This document shows, piece after piece, positions 27,386 to 39,684 of a DNA stretch of 64,000 bases. The position numbers and the translations under genes are program-made. The stretch lies in the NCBI GenBank assembly GCA_905250025.1, contig CAJNOJ010000355.1:7956-71955 (forward strand), given 5' to 3'. The notes under the pieces were generated by a model, which worked only from the letters and a program-made list of their open reading frames with translations, had not been told where the DNA came from and did not search any database. The DNA is from Adineta ricciae (lineage: Eukaryota; Rotifera; Eurotatoria; Adinetida; Adinetidae). Positions within the stretch are counted from its first letter, which is position 1, and every line of letters starts with the position of its first letter.

Positions 27386-28648
27386 AAGTGAAGACATGGA
27401 AAATGGAGCAAACAGCGTCAAATATTATTCAAAACTCTGTCCTAATATATTTTGTGTTCATTAAACACAATGTATGTGTAACTTATAAAGCATTATTTTC
27501 GTTTTTGTTAATTCATCATTTGAAATTCTTTGTAATTTTTGATAGATATGTAGTTTACTTCTCATCTTCTATTAATTCAGTCGTGATATGTTATTATCTG
27601 TGTGGGAACACTCGATCATATGTTGATATAAGAGAAGAAAAAGTATAATATTCAAAGAAACTCTGAAAGATAAACCACTTTCTGTCAATGACTTTTTCTT
27701 TGGTGAATTAAATTTTGTTTGGGAATTGGAAGTGAAGCGAACACAAATGTGTCACGTATTATCTCAGCTTAAATAGGTACATAAGATTTAGAAAAACATC
27801 ATCTTTTACACAAGGAATGAAAAAGCAAAAAGATCTGTAAATGAATCACTAAGAAAAAGAAATGCGAAAAACGAATGCGACTTACCATATAGTCGTGATT
27901 TTGAATACAAAAGGCATCATAATTGGTTTGGCCTGTTATCGATGAAACAGAATATATAAGAAACATATGGCCAAATCTTTTGCCTTCACTAATCAACGTT
28001 CGAGCTAAGAATAATAAATGACTTTCTTTTGTAAGATTTATACAATCTTGGTATCTTCGTTTCTTTGTTGGATTATAAGCAAGAAAGGGGAAAAATTGAG
28101 AAAAGTTTATGCAGTTTCTCATATAGAGTACCAGTTGTCCTCAATGTTTGTGCAAAACATATGAAAAATTCAAAGTGATATAAGACAATCTCGGTGTAAA
28201 ACGTGTCAGATTAAATGAAATGTCAAAGAAAAGATATTTCTATTCTTCAGTAATTATATTCTGCCCGTAAAATTTTTAATGATATTATTCGAAAAAAGTT
28301 TTTTGAAGGACTTTTGCGGTGTCTCTAAATCGATGGCGGATTTTTGGTTATACATCAGCGATATCAATATTAGCTGGATGCGAGTTGTATTGAAGATTAT
28401 GCGAGTTTATTAGAAAAGCATATTGATGACAATACTGAAACGATAGTTAGAAGAATATGAAGTACATACGATGACATGCGGAAAACAGAAACTATACATA
28501 TATTAAAAATAGTAAACAAATTACAACACAACATGTTCTATTTGTCTCTTCCGAGATACGACCTAGTCATCATCTATTTATTTATATCGAATATTCCTTG
28601 TCGTTCAGTGACAACGACATTTACGTCAAGTAATCTACAAACCAAATT
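27386..28648. other. intergenic, nothing supportable
   Basis: 1.26 kb of AT-rich DNA. A minus-strand frame at 27799-28122 is open for 107 codons, but its composition and lack of domain do not support a gene. An ACACGTGTC-free, featureless stretch precedes the 3' UTR of the next gene. Confidence 0.35.
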
Positions 28649-31443
28649 TTATTGAACAACTTTTTTTTCCACAACCACTGCATTTGAATCATTATGTGAT
28701 TCAATATCTGCTTTATTTGTTGGTGAATTTTTTTGCAAACGAGTAGACATACTTTGACAGACAGGAATCAAAAAGAGTTTGACGACGAGATAAACCAAAC
28801 CAAAAACTTCTAATACAACAATTGTGAAGAGAAGATTATGAAAGATAACTTCTGTCTGTCGAGCAATTGGTTGTTGTAAATTGCTAACATAGAAATTATC
28901 TTCGGTAATAGTCACAGTAATATTAGTAGCTGTTCGATAGATAAATGTATATCGAGTCTCATTAGTAAACAGCATATCAGAATTGACATTGAATGAAGAA
29001 GAAAAAATGGCACTAAATGTCGATAATCCATTACTGGATAATGGGTCAGTTTGATTGACTATTTTTGTCAATGTGATTGGAAATGTAGTTGTTTCAGCAA
29101 GAACTTCATCAAATGATGAGGAGACGAATGTGGAAGCGAAATTCAATTCCATTGCTGTGAATCTTAAAATAGTTTGTAAATTTTTAAAAGTAATTTATCT
29201 CAATAAGTTCTATCTCTTTCAATCTACTAAGGCAAAGAAGAGAATTTTGTTTTTTATTTACCTTTCATTGTCAGCTTGTGCTGAAGGTCCACTAACACCG
29301 ATTCGGACGGCCCCAACAGTTTTTAATCCGTTCAAAACAAGTTTAACAGAAATTTCATGAACTGGAAGTGCAACAGCCAAAGTCATGATTGTTTTATTTT
29401 TATTTAATTGGCAATTGTTTATTGGTAATCGAACAGTTTTATAACCAATGTCACGAAGGACATAAAAATTGTCTTGACAATTGAATGCTGTTTGAATAAG
29501 ATCAATATTCAATGTGAATGCTTGAGCATTGAGTAAATCAAATACGGTTTGACTTTCTTTTGTTGAACGTGCAGGATCCCATCGTTTCTGAGCTGTAGTA
29601 GAGAATTTTGCATTACGTAAAGTAACATCACATGCAAATGTACTATTTGTAGTAACTCGTTCTATTGGATATTGATGAAGATAACCATTAGAAAAATGAT
29701 ATGCGAATATGACTAGAACAATAATTGCCGACGAGGTTAAACCACCTATCCACATCTAAATCAAATAACATTAAGAAGGATGAATTTCTTCTTTCAGTTT
29801 GCTCTGATAGAATATCAAATTACCTCTCCTTCACCAATCAGATCCATTTTTCTAAAGATTCGTTTGATTTTATCTCGAATAGAATGATAACGAGGACAAC
29901 AGACTTCCGATAGAATTATTCCAATAGAAATAGTTAAACCGAATATCATAAAAAACAAAACCCAAGTAATCGGAGATACAACTAAACAATGAATTGATGT
30001 TGGATTTAAACTGAACATATTCTGCATCAAAAGATCATCAAAAACAGTACTCTCAGGTGGTTCAGGATAATCTTGATCTTGTTCAATCGATTCAAATTCT
30101 GAATAAGAAACTTGTCCAACAGCTCCGTATGGACAATAAATATCATCCGAACAATTCATCGATGACGAAGAGTAAGGAGAACATAATTCAATTCCATCGT
30201 AATCTCGGCTAGTACCAGAATAACAAGGAACACTAGTTGTAGCCCAACCGCTTGTGTTTGTATTTGGATATTCATTTGGTGGTGCACGAAGAATACCAAC
30301 ACCACCACCTAAAAGGTTTAACATGCCTAAATTACCAGAAGGAGAACAAGCAATACGAATAATTGATGGAGCCATATATTGTTGCAAAGGCTGTAAACTA
30401 TTCGGATAGATATAAATTGGTTGCGTTGAATCGGAAAATCCATCTGATTCAATATCATAAATATGTATTGATGATGAAATCCAATCAAAAGTTGTATATG
30501 TATAAGTATTCGCTAAGATCACAGCTTTACGTCCATTTATATCCAACCACGAAACACTTTTTCCATAACCCATATATCCAACACCATTATCACGACTACC
30601 AATTAAATCATAAGTATTGTTTAACGAATACAAAAAGACTGTGTTTAATGATTGAACTCCAATCAGTACTTGTTTTGTTTTCCAACAAATACTAACTGAC
30701 ATCACTGATTTTGATGTGTAACTTCGACTACTCGTAATCAAACGTATTACACGAGGATCACTCCATGAATAAGTTCTAGCAGTTGCAATATTAAATTTAT
30801 TTGTAATATTTGGACATGAAAATGATGTGTTCAAACGAATGAGAAAGGCACATTCATTTGCAACTGCTGTTGATATTTGACAATATCCAGCAACAACAGT
30901 ATAATCTTGATTTATACCAATATGCATTCCTCGAGGAGATATTCCCAATGTATTTGACCAAATAAATAAATCAATCGTTGGAGACAATTGATAAAAAAAT
31001 ATGAAATTATCTGCAATACCATAAACACCCGTGCCATCACCATTAAAATCAATGAGAAAATTATCTTGTGTCGAATAATTTGATACAATTCGTTCGTCTA
31101 TTAATTGAAAATCACATTTTTGATTGCTTGTATAAAAACCGATGACATTATTTCCTTGAGAATCAATACAATTATAAACAAACGAGAGATTATTCGTAGG
31201 TGTTGCAACAACGCTATAAACAAACTGACATGTTGTTGCACTGAACGTTAGATTACAATTGGAGGCATCTGTATATGGAAATATCACAGGATACCAAGTT
31301 GAATATACATTGTCTGCATTAATTAAAAATTGATCATTTGTTGTTATTTTATTTCCATATAAATCATAATCAGTTGGAGTATTCGTATACATTAATACAG
31401 GAGAAAAGATAAAAAATAAGAAAAACATTATCTTACGAGTCAT
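28649..31443 (-). CDS. secretory-pathway protein with three TM helices, unrecognised
   Basis: Three exons: 29824-31443, 29262-29755 and 28649-29162 (2628 nt, 875 residues). The start is placed at 31443 because MTRKIMFFLFFIFSPVLM is a clean signal peptide; an upstream Met at 31503 gives a poorer N-terminus. The first exon encodes a long ectodomain of about 440 residues with repeated short beta-rich units, one an FG-GAP-like DFNGDGTGVYGIAD and another WLDINGRKAVIL, then a TM helix (PITWVLFFMIFGLTISIGII). The second exon opens with TM2 (SSAIIVLVIFAYHFS) and a second ectodomain; the third ends with TM3 (LLFTIVVLEVFGLVYLVVKL) and a short tail. The exon/domain match suggests modular assembly. No family name can be given. 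Confidence 0.7.
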
Positions 31444-32071
31444 TGCAATAGAATATTTGTTTTTAAATTTTCTTTTCTTATATATGATTGTTATTCGCGA
31501 CAATAAGTATAAGATGACATTCTTTTATTTCTATATGAATGATTAATGAATATTAAAATTTAATTCATTTCCGAAGAATCATATTCTTATTTCCATCGGA
31601 TATGACCTACTATCTTGAAAAAAATCTTCGTCGTATTGAATTTTGTATAATTTACTTTGATATAAATCATTAAGTAATGAATGAGAAACATTTTTTTGAT
31701 TAAAAGCTTTTACATAGATTGATAATATGAAAAAGAAAAAAAATTTAAACAAGAATTTATTTCATTTCAAGTTTTAATGATTCTTTTCTTCTCTATTTTA
31801 CGTCATAATCGATTTTCAACTGATCAATAGAAAACATATTTATAACAAAGATATTCAGTTGAGGTTTGTTCATTTCAAATACACACTTTTTCTTTATCTA
31901 AGATAACACCCTCATCAATAATCATATAAATTTGAAGAGAAATATGATAAGAAAGATATTTTCCCTTTACTATGAATCTTTATACAAAGAAAATTGTTTT
32001 GAAAATCAATAATTCCAACTAAAAACATGATGATCATTGTTTTTGAATATTTCTTCGTTATAAATTAATAA
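31444..32071. other. intergenic spacer
   Basis: AT-rich, about 630 bp, between two minus-strand genes: promoter of the three-TM protein on the right, 3' flank of the ABC fragment on the left. No gene seen. Confidence 0.4.
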
Positions 32072-33489
32072 TTACGATAAACCATTTTGAGTATTGAGCA
32101 TTTTATAATAAATACCACGTTGTTGTATTAATTTCGAATGTGTTCCACTTTCTACTATAAATCCTTTGTTAAGTACACAAATGAAATCACATGAACGAAT
32201 TGTTGAAAGACGATGAGCGATAATAATCGATGTTCGAGTCGAATCTTCTGTTTGAGCTTGATCGAGAGCTGCTTGTACAATCTATAATAAAGAAATTGGA
32301 TTTTTTTAAAATAAAACAAAAAGACGACAAATGACTTCTTCATTATATGAATCCATTGCACTTGTTGCTTCATCTAACAATAAAACTTTTGGTTGACGAA
32401 GAAGAACTCGAGCAATAGCAATACGTTGTTTTTCTCCGCCTGATAAAAAACTTCCTTTGATACCAACATTTGTATTATAACCCTAAATTGATCAAAACAA
32501 ATTCTATCGAATATGATAAATGAAATCTGGAACCTGAGGTAATTGTTGAATAAATTGATGAATATTTGCTTTTTTTGTTGCTTTGATAACTTCATCCATT
32601 GAAATATTTTCTAATCCATAAGTTATATTTTCCATAATTGTTAAATCAAACAGAATTGGTTCTTGACTAACCAGACCAAAATGAGAACGTATCCAATGGA
32701 GATTTAATTCGCGAATATTCGTATCATCTAGAAGCTAATTTAAAAAATAAAAGTTTCTTTTTTTCACAAATATGATTGAAGAAAACTAAACTTACTATTC
32801 GACCTCGATTTGTATCGTAGAATCTTTCTAATAATTGAATAATTGTCGATTTTCCACATCCTGATGCACCTGAATTTATTTATACGGCATAGCACAAAAT
32901 TAGATGATTAAAAAAATCATACCAACGAGAGCAACACGTTGACCTACATAGTAATAAAAATGTAGGATAAATTTCACGTTAATGAAAACTAGTTTCACTC
33001 ACCTGGTTTTACGATCAAATCAAATTTGTTCAGGACACGAGCTGTTGGTCGTGTTGGATAAACAAATTCAACTTGATCAAAGTGAATTTCTCCACGGAAT
33101 TTTTTCTAAATAAATCGATTCGCAAAGGAAATTTCTTTGATTTTCTTACCAATATTTTTCCTATTCTCGGTGTATTGTCAATAGTTGGTGTTCGATCAAA
33201 TAAATCAAAAAAGACTTGTGAAGCAGATAATGATGAACCAACACGTCGAGATCTAAAACGATAAAGACTAAGCAAAACAGAACTGAAATGAGAAAAACAT
33301 ATCTTACAATAAACCAACGATTCGTAATGTTTGAGTCATAAATGTCGCAAAAGCAAAGACTCTAAAAATAATTAAATCGGCTGAAATTTTTCCCCAAAAA
33401 AAAAAACTCGTCTTTGACTTACATCATCATATGCAACAAATCTATCTGATGATTTTCAATAAGAACAAGACCACGCCGATCTCTGTTCT
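32072..33489 (-). pseudogene. ABCB (P-glycoprotein-like) transporter, 3' half: end of TMD2 and NBD2
   Basis: Exons, minus strand: about 33423-33489, 33308-33361, 33150-33252, 33003-33105, 32923-32943 (21 nt), 32796-32869, 32534-32734, 32336-32482 and 32072-32281. The first encodes LVLIENHQIDLLHMM, equivalent to the TM10-TM11 linker of ABCB1. NBD2 is complete: Walker [11 protein letters not shown]-loop VSQEPILFD, signature LSGGEKQR (usually LSGGQKQR), Walker [12 protein letters not shown] and the H-loop IIAHRLST. The N-terminal three quarters of a full transporter do not lie upstream on this strand. Instead the preceding half of TMD2 lies head-to-head on the plus strand (33490 onward), so this half cannot form the normal protein as arranged. 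Confidence 0.8.
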
Positions 33490-34435
33490 AATCGGTTGTA
33501 TTGCATCTATAATTGCAGGTTTATATCAATAAATATTCGCAATTCTTCTAACAAATATTATTTATGTAAGAATATTCATTCACAATTTGATTTCAATTTT
33601 ATCTTTTTTTTTTATACAGGCATTTAAGTATTGTCAAAAATCACACATCAGTCATCAAATTATACTTTCCTTCCTTTCATTATTATTCTTAGGAATATTT
33701 TTATTAATCATTCGTTTCTTTCAAGTAATCAAAACCTATTGTTTTTTAATGGAATTTTACTCATGAAGTTCGTTTTAGAATACAGCATTTGCAATATCAG
33801 GATCAATATTAACACAACGTATTCGTTCAAAAGCTTTTTCATGTCTTCTTCGTCAAGAAGTGGCGTATTTTGATCGACCTGAAAATAGTTCCGGAGCTAT
33901 TGATTCTCGTCTCTCATCAAATGCTGCAGCAAGATTAGGTATCATTTGTGAAGCTATTGCTTTAGCTGTTTTTGGTCTCATCTTTGATTTGGCTGTCAAT
34001 TTACAATTAACATTAATCGTCGTTATACCAATTTGTCTTGTAGTTACTACTGAAATTATTGATATACAAGTAAAAATAATGTTAAAAAAACGTTCCAATG
34101 TTATCCTTGAACGGGCGAATACAGTGAGTTTTGTTTTCTTTATGAAAAGTAGAAATTCTCTTTTTTTTGTTTATTTTAAGCTCGCTATTGATACTATTCA
34201 CAATATGCGAACAATAAAACAATTATCTGTTGAAAAGGACGTTCTACTTCGATATCCCGAATTCATCTATGAAGTATTTAGGTTTGTGTTTCTCAACATA
34301 TCGAGTTCTATAGATGAAAAAAAATTTTCGATTTTTTTTCTCATGAAGAATATCGCGGAAATCAGAATTTGTGTCTGGGATAGTCAATGGTTTTTATTGG
34401 GGCACAGATTCACTTATGTTTGGATTTTTATAAAA
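33490..34435 (+). pseudogene. ABCB transporter, inverted TMD2 segment
   Basis: Plus-strand exons: about 33490-33519 (LIGCIASIIAG), 33620-33724 (SLLFLGIFLLIIRFFQ), 33779-34123 (TQRIRSKAFSCLLRQEVAYF through the intracellular loop) and 34181-34281 (IDTIHNMRTIKQLS), with a further possible TM10 remnant (FYWGTDSLMFGF) ending near 34435. In an intact ABCB protein this is the part directly preceding the sequence encoded at 33489-32072. Order and orientation fit a simple inversion of about 0.95 kb within a minus-strand gene. TMD1 and NBD1 are not found to the right of 34435, so the gene is also truncated. Confidence 0.75.
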
Positions 34436-35233
34436 AAAAAACTCGGTCATTTTCTCTATCGAAACATGGTGACATCCGTTGGAATTGCGCAGAAAAGAAA
34501 ATTAATTCACGATGATTATGATCAATATGTTCAACGTCTTCATCGTTTTCATCAAGTGAGTTTATTCTCATCGATGAATGGCTTCTCCCAGGTTATTCAC
34601 ATTTAATTACACATGAACATGAACTTTCATATTTAATTCAAAATAGTTTCGATATTTGGTTGACTTTATTTGCCGGTCTTCTTCTATTCATTCTTTCAAA
34701 TTATTAAATCAGTCTTTTGTCTTCAACATTCGATAACAAAACACGTACAGTAGACTGAGATGTAATGTGAATATCGTTCATTTTCTCTTATTGACTATTA
34801 GAAAATAAAAAAAACATTGTTGAAATCTGAGACAGTTTCATATTTCTATACAATCTCGACGAGAAAATGATACATTTGTTGTCATTGTTTATACAAAAAA
34901 AATGCAACAATTGCAAAGGATTAGAATTAATCGAAATGACATTCTTTTGAATGTTTTGACTTGTTAGTCAATGTCTTATCCGATGAAAATTGCGATTGTT
35001 CAAGTCAATTTCGTTAGTCATCGGCTTATGTTCATTGTTTTTCGTTCGCAAGTTTGTTTAGTCTCTTGTTCTTCTCTTTCCTAATTAGCGATTATAAAAC
35101 AAAGAAAAATCGATCACATATAGACTGTTGATATGATCAAATAGTTTTGTCGAGACAAATTCATCTCTTCTTACAATCGAATAAATGATCAGTTTCTTTT
35201 TCGTCATCTCGATCCATTAGCAATAAAAGAACA
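34436..35233. other. intergenic, promoter of EGF-repeat gene
   Basis: Decayed sequence next to the ABC fragment, then AT-rich DNA. A GCGATTATAAAAC stretch at about 35088 could serve as a TATA-like element for the gene starting at 35234. No other gene supported. Confidence 0.35.
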
Positions 35234-37095
35234 ATGCGGTGAGTGTTAACGAACTTTTAAAAAAAAAATGATTTCAAATTTTGTATTTAGGTGGAAAAAT
35301 TCTTCATCTCATCCGATATTTATTTTCATCGTTGTTCTTTGTGTTCGAAGAACATGTGGATCTCATCATCTTTCAAGTTTGTTTTTTTCTTCATTTATGA
35401 GAAATTGGTTGAAGAAGAAAAAGTTTTTGTTCAGATATTCATCTTCAAAATTGGACAAATCCATGTGAACCAAATCCATGTCGAGCAGGAATATGTGAAT
35501 TAGTTTCGAAATTAACATTTAGTTGTCATTGTATTCCTGTAAGTTTCAAAATTGATTGAGATTTCTTTTTCTATTCGATATTCATTTCAGTATGTTCATG
35601 GTTCTTTGTGTGAAAAATTGAATTATACTCAAAAGCCATGTGAAAGCAATCCATGTTACAATCAGGGTTTATGTTCACCAATAGTTTCATCAAAAGATTT
35701 GTCAAATCAAAAAGATTTTGTTTGTTTATGTCCAGCACGTCATGTTGGACGATTGTGTCAAGAAAATGTTGGAGAATGTTCGTGTTTAAATGGAGGAACT
35801 TGTTATCGTAATTTGAAGATTAATTTTTATGTTTTGCTTTTTTTTCGCTAATGAAATGTTGTTTAGGATCGAATGAAGGGTATAAATGTGTTTGTCCAAT
35901 GTTATTTACGGGCCCTTTTTGTGAACATGATCTACGAAATACAACATTTTGTACGCATTCACCTTGTCAACATAATGGAACATGTATTTTAGTTCAATCA
36001 CCAGCTGGAATTTGTCTATGTGAACCGGGTTATATTGGAGAATTCTGTGAAAAACGTGTTCCATTTTGTCAAGAAAATCCATGTCGAAATAATGGTTCGT
36101 TATTCTTTGAAAGAAAACATCAATTCCAAAAGAGAAATGTTTAGGAACATGTGTCCCATTATCCGGTGTCGATGGTCAATGTCTTTGTCAACCAGGTTAT
36201 ACAGGTCGTTTATGTGAACATCGTCAACGAACATTCTGTTCACTTTCTCCTTGCCAAAATGGTTCAACTTGCATTGTATTAAATCATACAGGCGATGGAT
36301 TTTGTTTATGTCCACCAGATTATGCTGGACCATATTGTGAATATATTACACCAACTGCGTGTAAAAAGAAATGTCAAAATAATGGAGGAAAATGTGCATT
36401 AGTTGATAATAAATATGGAAGATGTTTATGTCCAAAAGATATTACTGGACCATATTGTGATACACCACTTCATCCGTGTGCACCAAATCCATGTGGTTTG
36501 TTCGAAAATCCAATTTGATTGAAAAATCATTTGTTTTTCTTTCTTTTAAGAAAATAATGGTATTTGTGTTCATGAAACTAAAAGTCAAACATATAAATGT
36601 TTATGTACTTATGGTTATTCAGGCTCAAATTGTTCAGAAAATCTCAATCAATCGTTCTGTTCATCCCATCCGTGTATGAATAATGGAACATGTTTAGAGT
36701 CACCAACAAGTCCCGATGGAATTTGTCGATGTGAACAAGGTTTTGGTGGAAAATTTTGCGATGAAATTGTCAAATGTGGTGATCAACAATGTCAATATCC
36801 TGAACAAGTTTGTTTAGCTGATAGTTGTGTTAATGTAACTGGCGAACTCTATTGTTTGTTACATGAATGTCAACATGGCGGAACATGTGATCCAATTTCC
36901 CGACAATGTTTATGTCAAAAAGGTTTTGCTGGAATTAAATGTGAATTAAAAAGTTTATTTTGTGATGAAACAAATAATATTTGTCAAAATAATGGAACAT
37001 GTCTTCCAACACAAAATACGTGTGTTTGTACAAATTCTTTTACGGGTAAATATTGTGAAATTAATATTGATGTAGAAATAATTGATTATGAATGA
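35234..37095 (+). CDS. secreted EGF-repeat protein
   Basis: Seven exons: 35234-35238 (5 nt, ATGCG), 35291-35376, 35435-35538, 35591-35807, 35867-36094, 36145-36495 and 36551-37095; 1536 nt, 511 residues. A signal peptide (IFIFIVVLCVRRTCG) is followed by about eleven EGF-like domains in tandem, each of the CxNNGTC...CxCxxGYxGxxC type, such as CQHNGTCILVQ and CQNGSTC. The protein ends shortly after the last EGF (INIDVEIIDYE) with no TM helix or GPI signal, so it is predicted to be secreted. It resembles the EGF arrays of fibropellins or Notch/Delta-type proteins but has no DSL, LNR or TM part. Introns tend to fall at the edges of EGF units. Confidence 0.85.
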
Positions 37096-39684
37096 CATTT
37101 TTCGAATCATTTTCTTTAAAGAAGAAGTTTTTTGTTCGCGTGTTTTCTTTTCTTTATTATTAATTCAAATAAATCATTTTAATTAATTTATTGAAGAAAA
37201 TCTTCGAGAAAAACAAACCTTGTTCTTGTACTTCATGAAATTCATTACATAATATAATCAACGTGACATGACCTGAACCTAGTGGGCTGTCTGTCGCCTT
37301 GTCGGATTTTTGACTGAAGAAATAAATCTGAGAAGATTTATGTATGTCTTCTAAGACATAAATCTTCACTTACGGTAAGGCAAGAAATCCTTGTAGAGGC
37401 AAAATGATTGTATTTTTTAATCTCGATTTCTGTTTAAAAGACAGAAGAACTTCGGCGTATTTTTACAAGGTTATTTTGTTCGTAGTGATCGACATAATGA
37501 AGAAAACAAAAATCATGTTAACAACTTGATGGTTAAAACAGAAAAATACGAACGAACGAACGAGTAATGTAGATGTTAATAGAAGATCTTTTTAAAGAAA
37601 AACAGAATAAAAGAAGATTGTTATCTAAAATTGAAAAAAGAATAAATTCGAAGAATAGCGATAAAGTGATCATTATAATCATAGAAGATCAACTATACTT
37701 TATTTTTCAATTCTCTTTAACTTTTAATTACTGTAACAGGTCTTGTCATTAATTTTTCATTTTGAAAGTTTACTTAATGTCCTTTTGAGAAATGAAAAAT
37801 AGTGTGAAATCACGCTATTTTTGCACGAATAATTCATGCAGATGATGAAAGGCATCAGAAAATAATAAGTACGTCATATTCTTTTTGTTTTCAAAAGATT
37901 ATTTTCATCTATTTAACGAAATGTGATCTTTCGGATGAAAAGAGAGAAATATTGGATTTTTCTTATCTCTTTAGATCTAGTTGTTAGTTGTTTTGTTTAA
38001 GGTAATTTACGTCGAAGAATATTAATTAAATATAAAGATGCTTAACGGGGAAAAACAGATATTAATTCGATGTAACAGACTTTCGCAATCAACTGTTTCC
38101 ATTTTTGGGAGTATCTCTTCTTTATATTTATTACCGAAGGGAAAAAGAGATTTTTTAATAAAATCAAAAGGTCAGAATTGATTCTTTTCTTTTTTAAAGA
38201 GATGAGAATAAGATGAGTTTTTCTTCAAAGAAATCAACCTAAGTTGATGAGTCCGGAAGCAATCTCTCACTAATTTTTGATGAGTCGTCAGGAAACGTTT
38301 CTGATTCTGGTCACATAGTTTTTCAAAATGTTCAAAACTGAGCGAAAGAGTTCATTCGTCAGAACTATGGAGGTTTTGTCTTTAGAATGTGTTAAAGAAA
38401 CGTAATCCACAGTAGTGATACTTTTTAATCAAATACATTTGATAGATCTAAGTAACTTAGTGTGATATTAATTTCGACTTTTTCGAAGTTTCAATGAAAT
38501 CCGATGTTTAACAGATTTTGTTGGAAATTATTTGGAAACTAAGTCAGACGTGTCATTTACACTCGAATGACGTATTTCAATGAATTCATGTAAAAGTTGT
38601 GCGTGATGAACACAATGTGTAATCAAATTTGAGGGACTTGTTCATCTGCATACTTTTACTTTATCTTCTTTTCCTTTTTTCATATAATCACGATGATTAT
38701 CTTTAAAAAATGTTTATCTTCTGTGGGATAAATTATAGGAGGAACTTTTCTCTGGTAATAAATACCAAAGAGATTTTCAAAGATAATTACGTACCTGTGA
38801 CAAAATTACATAGAAGGGCAAAGTATCTTCTCGTCCGCTCTTCTATCTTTTCGCTTTTTTCATAGTCTGTTCCTATCTGACCTATATAATCTGAGTTTGA
38901 ATGAAGACAATTAATAATTCTAATACTTTGCCCTTCTTTTGAAAAATCTTCATTTCGATTCGATTTAAACGTCTACTTACTATATAAGTGAGAGATTATA
39001 CATTGACAAGTCAGACAAGTATTTGACGTACGCTGACGTAGAGTATTTGAATAAGTTACTCTAGTTTTCTTGTTTATTCACTTCTCTTTTGTATATTGAA
39101 GAAAGTATCTGTCAGAACCTTCGTAGAAAACAGAACTACTAAATATCTATATACATCATGTTTACTGTGTGTGTTCGTTTCTCTGTGCCGGATCAAAGGT
39201 TAGATATGAAAAATTTTAGAGTTTTCTTCAACAGTCGAGAACTATACGAACCTAATTAAGATTTCTAGAATGTTCTGGTACTTTTGTTGAAGAGTTTCTG
39301 CAGATATTATAGTTCTCAAAAGCGAAAGATAAACTATTCTTGAGTTCTCGATCGATGGTTATTAAATTTACACGGTATGTAAGAGGTAGGACGAAAGTGA
39401 TGATGGAACTGTCGAACTTGATATTTAAGGTCTCTATGTTTGTTTTCCAATGTAACCTGAAACGTTCGCTATCATAAGTTGAAGGTTAGCGGTAAAAGTG
39501 CAGTATGCACCGGATCTTACTAGTTTAACATATATTTTGTTCATCCACTTCCTTCCGTCTGCGAAATGCACGATGAGGACTTTTATGTCATTTTACATAT
39601 CTGTGTAAAACTTATTTGTCCGTGTTCTACTGAGCTGAAAGTTTTCAGAAACAAATATCTGATTGATTTTTAGAAAGAAAGATC
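37096..39684. other. long intergenic region upstream of the DUR3-like gene
   Basis: 2.6 kb with no supportable gene; the longest gap between intact genes here. The right part looks transcribed or regulatory: a TATATAAG box at 38981-38988, about 700 bp before the coding start, and a splice acceptor-like TTGATTTTTAG at 39663-39673 just before the ATG. This suggests a 5' UTR intron in the next gene. The rest is AT-rich and featureless. Confidence 0.45.
38981..38988 (+). promoter_or_regulatory. candidate TATA box
   Basis: TATATAAG in a slightly GC-richer context, upstream of a presumed 5' UTR exon and intron ending at 39673. It is the best TATA match in the 2.6-kb gap; the call rests on sequence only. 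Confidence 0.3.

Noticed and set aside
27799-28122. 107-codon minus-strand frame
   Set aside because: No recognisable motif and unlike neighbouring genes in codon pattern; left as intergenic.
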